From contig KL197710.1 in the NCBI GenBank assembly GCA_000697665.1, positions 604,078-668,077 on the forward strand: a DNA stretch of 64,000 nucleotides, in the 5' to 3' direction. This document shows positions 23,730 through 33,378 of this stretch, one piece after another. The position numbers and the translations under genes are program-made. The stretch is from Jaapia argillacea MUCL 33604 (Eukaryota; Basidiomycota; Agaricomycetes; Jaapiales; Jaapiaceae). How positions within the stretch are numbered: position 1 is the stretch's first letter; the number at the start of each line of letters is the position of its first letter. Under the pieces are notes generated by a model. The model was not told where the DNA came from. It saw only the letters and a program-made list of their open reading frames with translations, and did not search any database.

Positions 23730-25157
23730 TCAGAAATCGCCCCAACTCCGACGGAATTTGTACTGCATACGACCCTATGAGTCAATGCTCCAGCTTGCGA
23801 AGAGTTATGGCAACTAGGAAACTTTACCTTGTATGGGAGATTTTTCCTATTACACCAAAGTCAGGGACATGCGACGATGTGAAGATGATGAAAGACAAAC
23901 CGCATTCTCTCGGCAGGCGATTTAGGAGTCTTGTAGCCTCCTTCACCAGCACCCCATTCTTCTTGACTAGAAGGTTCACGGTCGGCATCGCGATATCGCA
24001 CCTCGGGGTCTAGCTTCTCTGGAGGGACAACGCGGGTAACCTTTGGATTTCTGGCAGTCTGGGGCTCGGACGGACGACCCGTATCCTCCAGCTGGTCATC
24101 GTGGGGGTGCTGCACTCCCTCTCTCGCACCAGGGATCTGGGGCTGACCGTGACCGGGAGGAGCAATAGGGTGTTGACCGCCGTCAGCAGGTTGTTCGACC
24201 TTGGCAGGAGGATTGACTTCTGGATCGTGTTGGGCTAGAGCCTCATCGACAGTGATGCCTTGAAACTTGGCTTCCTTCTCAGCCTCGACCCGTTCAATCT
24301 GTTCGTGCTGGGCAAAGTGTTCAATGTCTTCCGGGTGATTGTATGATTCATCCGTCTGGGTCTCAGGAGTTGAGTGGTACATCTCTAAGATGGAAGTTCA
24401 ATCTGCTGCTTTTCCCGAAATGAAAAGACACACCTTCATGATGAAGGAAGAACTCTGCTCATAGATGTCAGTCCAGGGGGCTATAGGACCATGGGGCAAG
24501 ACACCTCACCGCTCTCCACGTCGTAATGATGCCCTTCGACGCCCAAATCATCGAAGTTGGGCAATCCCTCCAATCCAACGGCAGCAAACTCTTCCTGCGA
24601 GACCTTTTCATCGCCGTTCTTGTCGAGCAGTTTCAATACCGTGTTGACAATATGATCGGCTTTCTTCTGATGTTCAACTTCGTCCTGGGCAGAGAAAATA
24701 CTGAGGGGACGGGTCAAATTAAGTAAATTGGGTGGACGTACTTTGGATTTCTTCTGAGAGTACACATGGTGAACCCCGTAAACGGCTTCGATCTCTTCTC
24801 GGTCCCAGAGCCCGTCGCTGGACATATGGTCAGCTGAAGTCATGGCGACGGAGGGATGGACAAACCGGTCCAAATCATGAAGTTGGAAGAAACTCTTGAG
24901 GTCGAAAGAGTCGCTACCAATTTCATTCATAGTTAGGTGAGTGGGCGTAGAGAGTATGATAGAATACTACATGTGATGCTCATTGGCCATCTAGAGTAAG
25001 AGAATTAGCGACCCTGATAGTAGGAGGTGAATCTATAACATACGTGTCTTTGGGCATATTGTTGGACAGTTTCTCCCTTCGCGGGCTCATCGTGACCTGC
25101 ATGGGCGCGGGCCGCCTGGAGACAGCAAAGGAGTGATAAGCAGGCAAGAGCCTTCAT
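23730..25157 (-). CDS. Secretory-pathway EF-hand protein (SSP120/nucleobindin-like)
   Basis: The start at 25157 gives a signal peptide, MKALACLSLLCCLQAARAHA. EF-hand 1 is FFQLHDLDRDGLWDREEI, split by an intron inside the loop, and EF-hand 2 is LLDKNGDEKVSQEEF; both keep loop positions 1, 3, 5 and 12. A Glu/Gln/Pro/His-rich region follows (HPEDIEHFAQHEQIERVEAE, about 24310), then KTPKSPAERMRKNLPYK across a 50 bp intron. The last exon gives YKFRRSWGDF, with stop at 23730-23732. This order (signal, two EF-hands, acidic tail, terminal NLPYK) fits yeast Ssp120 and the nucleobindin group, which bind calcium in the Golgi/ER lumen and work with cargo receptors. The splice to the last exon is the least certain part. 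Confidence 0.85.
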
Positions 25158-25725
25158 ACTAAAGGTGATAAGCACAGCGGCGACCGTTCTCTCGACACCA
25201 GTCAAGAAACAGCCGTGACGTGTCACCGTAACCCATCGGACTCTGTCTCGTTTTGGCGTTCAATTTACCATTCCGTGTATAACCTCCTGATGCTCGCTGT
25301 CTTTTATAACCTCCCCGGGCAGTTTGAAGCCCAATTTTGGATCGTTGAGGGAAACGGTCAGCGTCGGATTCATGAACAGAAGCGAATCTAACGTTGATGC
25401 GCTCGGTGACTCTTCGTCGCATCGCTGAATCTGACTGATTCTCTGTTGTCACTATCCCCATCATCGCGGTGAATGCATAAGCTTGGCTCCAGGCCTATCT
25501 CCCAAGTTTCCAAATGTTTTCTCGCGAAAACCTGACAATAACCGAGACAACGGACTTCAGAGATGCTGTATAAGCTAACTTGTCCGACTTTCGCACTAGG
25601 GAATCACCCTGACGCTTTCTAAGCAGGGTTGACAAACAGCAGGCGATCTAGTGAGGACGGAGTTATAAAGGGTTCACTTATGCTTTCCTTGCGTTTCCTT
25701 TGCCCTTCCCACTCTTTAGGCGGCT
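25158..25725. promoter_or_regulatory. Divergent intergenic region
   Basis: 568 bases between the EF-hand gene (-) and the first ABC transporter (+). No pleiotropic drug response element of the yeast TCCGYGGA type was found by eye. A CT-rich patch directly upstream of 25726 (TTTCCTTTGCCCTTCCC) is typical of a fungal transcription start region. Confidence 0.4.
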
Positions 25726-28700
25726 ATGGGTGACAATACCCCAGATTCTGTAACTACTCTTCATGATGACGTGCAAACTTATGGTCTTTCCGATGTTCAT
25801 CACGTTGACGTGTCTGGCGCCGAAGCGGTTTTTGATCAACTCTCTCGTCAGTTAAGTCGAGCTTCTTTTGTTGCCCCAAAGCTAGGGTCGGAGGACGTCG
25901 AGAAGGGTCGTGGGGATGCTGCGTTCGATCTCAGAGAGTACCTCACATCATCGAACGATGCCCATCAGCGTGCTGGGATTAGGCATAAACATGTCGGTAT
26001 AACATGGGAAGACTTGCAGGTGGAGGTCATGGGGGGAATCGACCACAAGGTTAGCATCAGCTTTCTTGTTTTCCCGCGAGACTTCGTTGAAACACGACGC
26101 GATACACAGATCTACGTAGGGACATTTGGCAGTGAGTAGAGTGAGCGATACTACGCAGTTTGACGTGCTAAACCCGTCCGCAGAGGCTATTCTGGATTTC
26201 TTCCTCGGACCCATCTGGTTCTTATGGGGATTGATTGTATCGATGCTCCCCATTCGAAGGCGGGACCTACCCACTCGGACAATCCTTCACAAGTGAGCCC
26301 TCTTCTCAATTCGAAACTCAATTTCCTTTTCAGACTGTTTATAGATCATCTGGAGTATTGAAGCCGCGTGAAATGTGCTTGGTGTTAGGGTGTCCCGGTT
26401 CTGGTTGTACAACGTTCCTTAAGATGATGGCCAATCAAAGAAGTGAGTACGCGAGAGTTTCGGGAGAGGTGCAATATGCTGGCATCGACGCTGTGGAGAT
26501 GGCAAAAATGTATAAAGGAGAAGTGGTATATAATGAAGAAGGTGATTCTTTCCAGATCTCTCATCACACACTTACCCATTTCCTTGAATTAGATGACATC
26601 CACATCTCAACATTGACCGTAGCACAAACTCTTGCGTTCGCACTGGCCACAAAAACTCCTGGTCCGAATGGGCGACTTCCCGGAATTTCGAGAAAGGAAT
26701 TCGATAGAACGGTCATGGACAGTCTTTTGAAAATGCTCAATATCTCTCATACTGCTCAGACTCTGGTGGGCGACGAATTTGTTCGAGGAGTTTCAGGAGG
26801 GGAGCGGAAACGGGTCAGTATCGCGGAAATGATGGCTACCCGTGCACGTGTACAGGCCTGGGACAACAGCACGCGAGGCTTGGATGCTTCTACAGCTCTC
26901 GACTTCGTGAAGAGTCTCAGGATTATGACCGACGTCCTTGGACAAACCACATTCGTGACATTGTGGGTTTACCTTCACGACGAAGTCGTAGTTGAGCATG
27001 CCTGACCTACCTTTGGACAGATATCAAGCCGGAGAGGGCATCTACGAGCTCTTCGATAAAGTCTTGGTGCTCAACGAGGGTCGGCAAGTGTACTTTGGAC
27101 CCCCTTCAGAAGCTAGGGCGTACTTTGAAAACCTTGGCTACAAGTCTCTCCCTCGCCAGAGCACTGCTGACTATCTTACCGGTTGTACCGATCCCAACGA
27201 GCAGCAATTTGAACTCAGTCGCTCTGAACGGGACGTTCCTTCTACCCCTCAAGCTCTGGAGCAAGCGTATCTCTCGTCAAAACATGGTCGAGATATGGAT
27301 GACTCTCTCGCGAAGTACAAGATTCTTATGGAAACTGAGAAGGCTGACCAGGAGGCCTTTCGTGCTGCCGTTGCTGCCGACAAGAAGCGTGGAGTATCGA
27401 AGAAGAGTCCATACACAGTGGGCTTCATGGGTCAAGTTCGGGCACTGTTTTGGCGACGTTTTCAGATGAGGCTGCAAGATAAATTCCAGCTTGTGACCAG
27501 TTTCACTTTGTCATTGGTATGCTCCTGCTCAGAAACTCATGTTTCAACGGCTCACACTGCTCACAAGGTTTTGGCCATTGTTATTGGTGCTGCATTTATC
27601 AATCAACCACCAACGTCCGCTGGAGCTTTCACCCGTGGAAGCGTCATATTTGCGGCCATGCTGACTGCCTGCCTGGAAAACTTTGGGGAGGTCCGTACCT
27701 CCCTCCCTGAATCTCATTCCAAAGACTGATGTCTACGTTTTAGATGCCCATGCAAATGTTAGGTCGCCCCATCCTCAAAAAGCAGGTGGGTAGTCTGGTT
27801 AGTCATGCTAGTTTGAGCGATCCTGAGCATTTCCGCAGACTAGTTACAGTTTGTATCGACCCGCTGCCATTGCAGTTGCCAACACCCTTGCCGATATACC
27901 TTTCTCTGGTATCAGAGTCCTCCTCTACGACATCATCATCTACTTCATGTCAGGCTTAAGCCGAACTGCCGGAGGCTTCTTCACATTCCACCTCTTCAAT
28001 TACCTCGCTTTCCTCGCCATGCAGGGCTTCTTCCGGACATTTGGATTGTTGTGCTCGAACTTCGACAGTGCCTTCCGCTTGGCAGTTTTCTTTGTACCGA
28101 ATATGATCGAGTACGCAGGATACATGATTCCCGTATTCCAGATGAAGCGATGGTTGTTCTGGATCGTAAGTCCCTTATCTCGTTTAGTTCATTTCCTACT
28201 GACGCTTGCTCCGAACAGTACTACATCAATCCGTTATCTTATGGTAAGCCCACTTCCTCCTCGCATCCATACATGCCAGTGTAACCATTGGGCCTTTAGC
28301 ATTCGCCGGTTGCATCGAGAACGAATTCATGCGTATCTCAGTCAGTGGATCCGTCTCGTCTCCTAAACTGGAATTAATAGGTCGTCGATGTCAGTTAACT
28401 TGCGATGGCAACTACATTATTCCTCGAAATCCTCCTGGCGTTACGAAGTACCCGTAAGTCTCATCATTCTCTTCTTTCGCGGCTTTCTGAGACTAGGTCT
28501 TAGAAACGGCCTTGGTGCGAACCAAGTTTGCACCCTGTTTGGTTCAACAGGAGGACGAGATCAAATTCCTGGTCGCTCATACCTTGATATCGGCTACGGA
28601 ATGATGGTCACAGATATCTGGCGACGCAATCTGCTTGTTTTGATTGGTTTCTTAATTTTCTTCCAGGTCACCCAAATCCTCGCTCTGGAATATTGGCCGG

Positions 28701-31567
28701 TGAGTAGTATGTGACCACCGTTAATGAGGATCCTAATTCCCCATCCCAGCAATTGGGAAGTGGCACCGCCATTCGAATCTATGCTAAGGAGGACTCCGAT
28801 ACTGTGAAGCGGAATGAAGCCCTCCGGGAGCGGAAACTGCAGCACTCTGAGAAATCTCAAGCTATGGACCAGAAGCTATACAACCCACGAAGGTTCGTAC
28901 GGGTGCCACTAACTTGAACCAATGCCGCTCAACCATGTACAGCTCGACTTCCGTTGCCCCTCATCGTAGAACATTCACTTGGGAGCGACTAAATTACCAC
29001 GTGCCAGTCGCTGGTGGGACCCGCCGCTTACTCCATGATGTTTACGGCTACGTGAAGCCTGGCACACTGACCGCTCTCATGGGGGCATCAGGAGCAGGTT
29101 CGTGTGATTTCTCCATCTCTAAGTTCGGGGATGTTTACGAGGATCGATCTACTAGGGAAAACCACCTGCTTGGATGTCTTGGCTCAGAGGAAGAATATTG
29201 GCGTCGTCTCTGGAGATGTCCTGGTTGACGGTCGACCCCTGGACTCGGAATTTGCGCGCGGTACCGCCTACGGTGTGTGACCCTTTGGCTATCTCGTCAC
29301 GATTCTTTCGCTCACATTCACTCAGCGGAGCAGCTGGACGTTCACGAGGGAACTGCTACCGTTCGGGAAGCCATGCGTTTCTCTGCATACCTCCGACAGC
29401 CAGCTAGTGTTCCTCGCGAAGAGAAGGACGCCTATGTTGAAGAAATGATTGAATTACTCGAGCTCCAAGATCTCGCCGACGCCCTTGTCTTCAGTCTCAA
29501 CGTCGAAGCGAGAAAGCGCCTGACCATCGGAGTGGAGCTCGCTAGTAAGCCCGAGCTGCTCTTATTCCTGGACGAGCCCACCTCTGGGTTGGACGGTCAG
29601 AGCGCTTGGAACCTAGTACGCTTCTTGCGTCGATTAGCCGAGTCTGGACAAAGCATCCTTTGCACGATCCACCAACCCTCGTCGCTACTCTTCGAAAGCT
29701 TCGATCGTTTGCTTCTCCTAGAATCCGGAGGGGAGACAGTTTACTTCGGTGAAATCGGTCAAGATGCTGCTGTCGTCCGTGACTACTACGCCCGACATGG
29801 TGCAGTTTGTCCTCCCAACGTCAATATGGCTGAATACATGTTGGAGGCTATCGGGGCTGGGGTTACACCTCGCATTGGAGATAGAGATTGGGCCGATATT
29901 TGGAAGGAATCACCCGAGTGCAAGAGAGTCCAGCAAGAGATCGAGGAGATGAAAGGAGAAGCGCTCTCAAAGCCCGCTCCTGACCGTAAGAAGCAGACTA
30001 CATGTGAGTATTCAACCGTTGTCGACGCTTCTGGCTCTCATTATTTGATTACATGTAGATGCGACACCTTTCCTGTATCAACTCCAGGTCGTTGTTAAGC
30101 GTAATTCGATGGCACTGTGGAGATCGCCAGACTATGTTTTCAGCCGTCTCTTTGTGCACGCCTTCATCTCCCTGTTTGTTTCCCTCTCGTTCCTACAGCT
30201 GGGGCATAGTGTTCGCGCTCTCCAATATCGTGTGTTCGCTATGTAAGTCGCTTTCCGACTCGTTTGCCCTGTGGATTCTGATCCTCACTTGTCGTAGCTT
30301 CTGGTGCAGCATCCTTCCTGCGATCGTCATGTCTCAATTGGAACCGATGTTCATATTCAATCGACGTACGTTTACTCACCGTCTCCACTGAATTATCTTC
30401 AATGAGATGTGCGACTTGCAGGGATATTTATCAGGGGTGTGTAACTTCTTAGATACAATGTTGTTACTCTCTCTAACTCGTTGGGCGCAGAGTCATCAAG
30501 CCGGATCTACAGGTGCGTTTCGTGGCGCGCGTCGATCTGTGAAAATGCTGAGTACCTCATAGCCCCTACGTCTTTGCTCTTGGCCAGCTCCTCGGGGAAA
30601 TCCCATACTCGGTGTTGTGTGGCATCGTTTATTGGGCTCTTATGGTCAGTCGAAACACACATATGTTACGCTCGCGGTCTCATACTCGTAACAGGTGTAT
30701 CCCATCGGGTTTGGCCAAGGAGCCGCCGGGATTCCCGGCACTGGCTTCCAGCTCCTCGTCATCATCTTCTTGGAACTCTTCGGCGTGACGCTTGGACAGG
30801 CCATAGGTGCTCTATCGCCGAGTATTCAGGTTGGTTGTGACTCCCCTGCGCTGACATCGGAGTTAATTTGTCACCATAGGTCGCTGTCTTATTCAATCCA
30901 TTCTTGGCTGTCACCCTCGGGACATTTTGCGGAGTCACCATCCCTTATCCCGCGATGGCTAAGTTCTGGAGATCATGGCTCTATCAACTTGATCCCTACA
31001 CCCGAGTGCTGAGCGCGATGCTATCTACTGAATTACAGTACGAAAATTCAACCTAATTAGTCCGGGGCTAACCGTTGCTGACCCATACTATAGCGGGCTC
31101 ACCATTCAGTGCCAGAGCGATGAGTTCGCTGTGTTTAATCCTCCCGTAAGTCAGACGTGTCTGACCTGGGCGAATGAATTCGTTGCCGGCTTTGGAGGAT
31201 ATATCGACAATCCAAATGACACTCAAGCTTGCCGATATTGTCAATACAAGGTGAGTCTTCATCCGACTTAGGACGTGGTAGCTACTGCATGCTGAACGCC
31301 ATCAGGTTGGCGACGAGTTTTTCGTACCACTTAATATCCAGTACAGCAACAGATGGAGAGATGTCTGGATATTGTTCGCTTTCTTCGGTGAGTGTTCTGT
31401 GACCATCCTTGACATTCCAAGACTAGGCTAACGTTCTCCCTATGTTAGTCTTCAATCTCATTGCTACAATCAGTGAGTGTTTCAGTTTCGCATAGATTCC
31501 AAGGACTTGTATCTAATCCAATCTCTTGGCAGTGGCTTCTCGGTTCTTGCGTTACGCTAGGCGTTAA
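25726..31567 (+). CDS. PDR-type full-size ABC transporter, copy 1
   Basis: ABCG full transporter, (NBD-TMD)x2, with about 20 short introns. NBD1 has Walker [13 protein letters not shown], signature [10 protein letters not shown], Walker B replaced by [12 protein letters not shown], and TLYQA at the H-loop. TMD1 includes [20 protein letters not shown] and [21 protein letters not shown]2 has [19 protein letters not shown] split by an intron after GAGAGC-like GASGAG, Walker [19 protein letters not shown], and H-loop TIHQPSS. TMD2 ends [15 protein letters not shown]1 therefore has the degenerate Walker A Cys and Walker B Asn that mark fungal PDR proteins, leaving one canonical composite ATPase site. 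Family members export drugs, sterols or lipids across the plasma membrane. Microexons of about 15 and 22 bp near 30421-30511 encode IFIRE and SSSRIYS. No frame break was found. Confidence 0.92.
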
Positions 31568-31722
31568 CCAGCGGTAGAGTTTGCACGTCAGAGTCACAAG
31601 CATAGACCTACTTATCGACATACCCCCCTGTACGGGGTGCCTTTGATACTATACGAGACTTTATTTTGTCAGCGGCATTGGCAGATGAGAATCACTGACA
31701 CAAGTGCTCTCGTCTGGGAAGG

Positions 31723-31729
31723 GATTACT
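31723..31729 (+). repeat. Target-site duplication, left copy
   Basis: GATTACT directly abuts the left end of the inverted-repeat element. The same heptamer follows the right end at 32527-32533. Confidence 0.7.
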
Positions 31730-32075
31730 CTCAGTAAAAACGAAAAGTCACGGGAAGTCACCCTTAAGTCAGGAGAACGAACATTCACCTATTTTCGTGA
31801 CTAAAATATCGGTGAGATAGTCAACGGAAGTCTCGGAATGTATCCCGATATGGGAAGAAATGATGGCGGAAAAAGAAGAAGACGAGACAAAAAAGGAGGA
31901 GACAAAGAAAAGGATGTTTAAGCCGGGAATCGAACCAAGACAGATAGAACAGCAGCCGAAGCAAATAGCAACAACAGATGCAGCAGACATCAAAGACAGC
32001 TAAGCCACAAAGGCATAGAAAGGGTGGTGATGCGGTAATATATGATGGTGTTGTCCACGGCACCTCGAGGACCCC
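31730..32075 (-). repeat. Left inverted arm
   Basis: Reverse-complement partner of 32182-32526. Its B box reads GGTTCGATTCC on the minus strand (31926-31936) and its A box TGGCTTAGCTGT (31996-32007), so transcription would run outward toward copy 1 of the ABC transporter. Confidence 0.8.
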
Positions 32076-32248
32076 CCCTCCTCCCCTTCCATTCCACGCA
32101 AAAGCCACGAAGGTGCAATTCAAAATGCTGACACCTTCAACCTGGAAATGCAGAATAGAGGAGGGGATGGGGGATGGGGAAAGTCCTAGCGGATGCTGTT
32201 GATAACACCATGATATACTACCACATCACTACCCTTTCTATGCATTTG

Positions 32249-32260
32249 TGGCTTAGCTGT
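32249..32260 (+). promoter_or_regulatory. Pol III A box in right arm
   Basis: TGGCTTAGCTGT matches the tRNA A-box consensus TRGCNNARYNGG at 11 of 12 positions, failing only at the last base. Confidence 0.6.
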
Positions 32261-32319
32261 CTCTGATGTCTGCTGTATCTGTTGTTGCTGTTTGCTTCGG
32301 CTGCTGTTCTATCTGTCTT

Positions 32320-32330
32320 GGTTCGATTCC
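32320..32330 (+). promoter_or_regulatory. Pol III B box in right arm
   Basis: GGTTCGATTCC is a perfect match to the B-box consensus GGTTCGANTCC. It starts 71 bases after the A box starts, more than in a plain tRNA but within the range pol III tolerates. The T-arm around it pairs only partly (about four of five), so this is tRNA-derived rather than a working tRNA. Confidence 0.7.
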
Positions 32331-32526
32331 CGGCTTAACCATCCGTTTCTTTTTCTCCTCCTTTTTTGTCTCGTCTTCTTCTTTTTCAGCCATCATTTCT
32401 TCCCATATCGGGATACATTCCGAGACTTCCGTTGACCATCTCACTGATATTTTAGTCACGAAAATAGGTGAATGTTCGTTCTCCTGACTTAAGGGTGACT
32501 TCCCGTGACTTTTCGTTTTTACTGAG

Positions 32527-33378
32527 GATTACTTGAGAACCGCTTCCTCACGAAAATGGCAACATGGCTATCCCCAAAGAAATTGCTGATATTGGGTGGT
32601 GGGCCGCCGTGGGCATGGGATGACAGCGGTACGTATGGGGTGTCCAAAGGACGGACTTCTTACATGACAACATTAGTCAACGGTCGATGGTGTTGACTCG
32701 CCATTGGATCACGATCACGCTGCTCACAACCGGAAGGGACTGCATGAGTAATTGCAGTTAGATCCTTCGTCTCCAAGTCGCTTCAACCACCGTTTGAAGC
32801 AAGTCCACGCAGTGCTTTGATGACTGGCTCCACCCAGCGCATGCAACATGATGCGTCTTTTGAATACAAATTCTCCGTATTTCGACAGAGGAATCGGGAG
32901 TGAATGTAGTGATTTACGATTAAACAGTGTAAGTAGCTAGTCGTTTTGAATTTAGCAGTGAAGCTGTCCTGTCGAACTTCTTTACTCATTGGTGGCTGTG
33001 TTTTTCTTGGCAGGTTTGCTTCCGGGCCGGTTCTCAACTCAATCTCTTGAGTGGTTGATAGGATCTTGCCTGACAGGTCTCATACCACTCTGCTTGCCAC
33101 TCTGCCTCAGCTCCGACTTCCTCGCAAGACCTGAAGGTCTGATGAATCGCGTCTTGACCCAGTCATGCATTCTGCGCATCCGTATCGCTCCCTGCTTAGT
33201 GTACATTGGTTGCTAAGTTTGACGGTGACTGGTGTCGCGGGGCCGCCACTGCACATGCGAAAGAAGCATCCCTCCAATCCGGCAAAAAAAGATCTAAGTA
33301 TAAATATGCGCTCTACCACATGCGGTTTCTATATTCCTGCGCTATCCAGGGCACTGGGCGACCACACACGACTCCGTG
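32527..33378. other. Spacer upstream of ABC copy 2
   Basis: About 850 bases containing the right target-site copy (32527-32533) and the presumed promoter of the second transporter. No gene is recognisable; the open frames here lack domain content. A-rich sequence (CCGGCAAAAAAAGATCTAAG, about 33280) lies shortly upstream of the start. Confidence 0.4.

Larger units (their letters stand above)
31730..32526. mobile_element. 797 bp tRNA-promoter-bearing inverted-repeat element
   Basis: Two arms of about 345 bp (31730-32075 and 32182-32526) are reverse complements of each other, roughly 95% identical over the outer 320 bp by hand comparison. A 100-110 bp unique centre separates them. The outer termini are perfect: CTCAGTAAAAACG on the left mirrors CGTTTTTACTGAG on the right. 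The heptamer GATTACT flanks both sides. Each arm has a pol III type-2 promoter oriented outward. Three AAGTCA motifs stand in the subterminal region of each arm. No transposase or reverse transcriptase frame is present, so it is non-autonomous. It could be a foldback/MITE-like DNA transposon, or a head-to-head dimer of a tRNA-derived SINE inserted as one unit. The high arm identity suggests a young or conversion-maintained element. Confidence 0.75.
32182..32526 (+). repeat. Right inverted arm
   Basis: Partner of the left arm. It keeps the same order of A box, B box, a pyrimidine-rich stretch (about 32340-32400), the AAGTCA-type subterminal motifs in reverse complement, and a terminal TTTTT at 32516-32520. 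Confidence 0.8.

Noticed and set aside
26385-26440. Walker A Cys in NBD1 of the first transporter as a disabling mutation
   Set aside because: Cys in place of the Walker A Lys is the normal state in fungal PDR transporters and is also present in copy 2.
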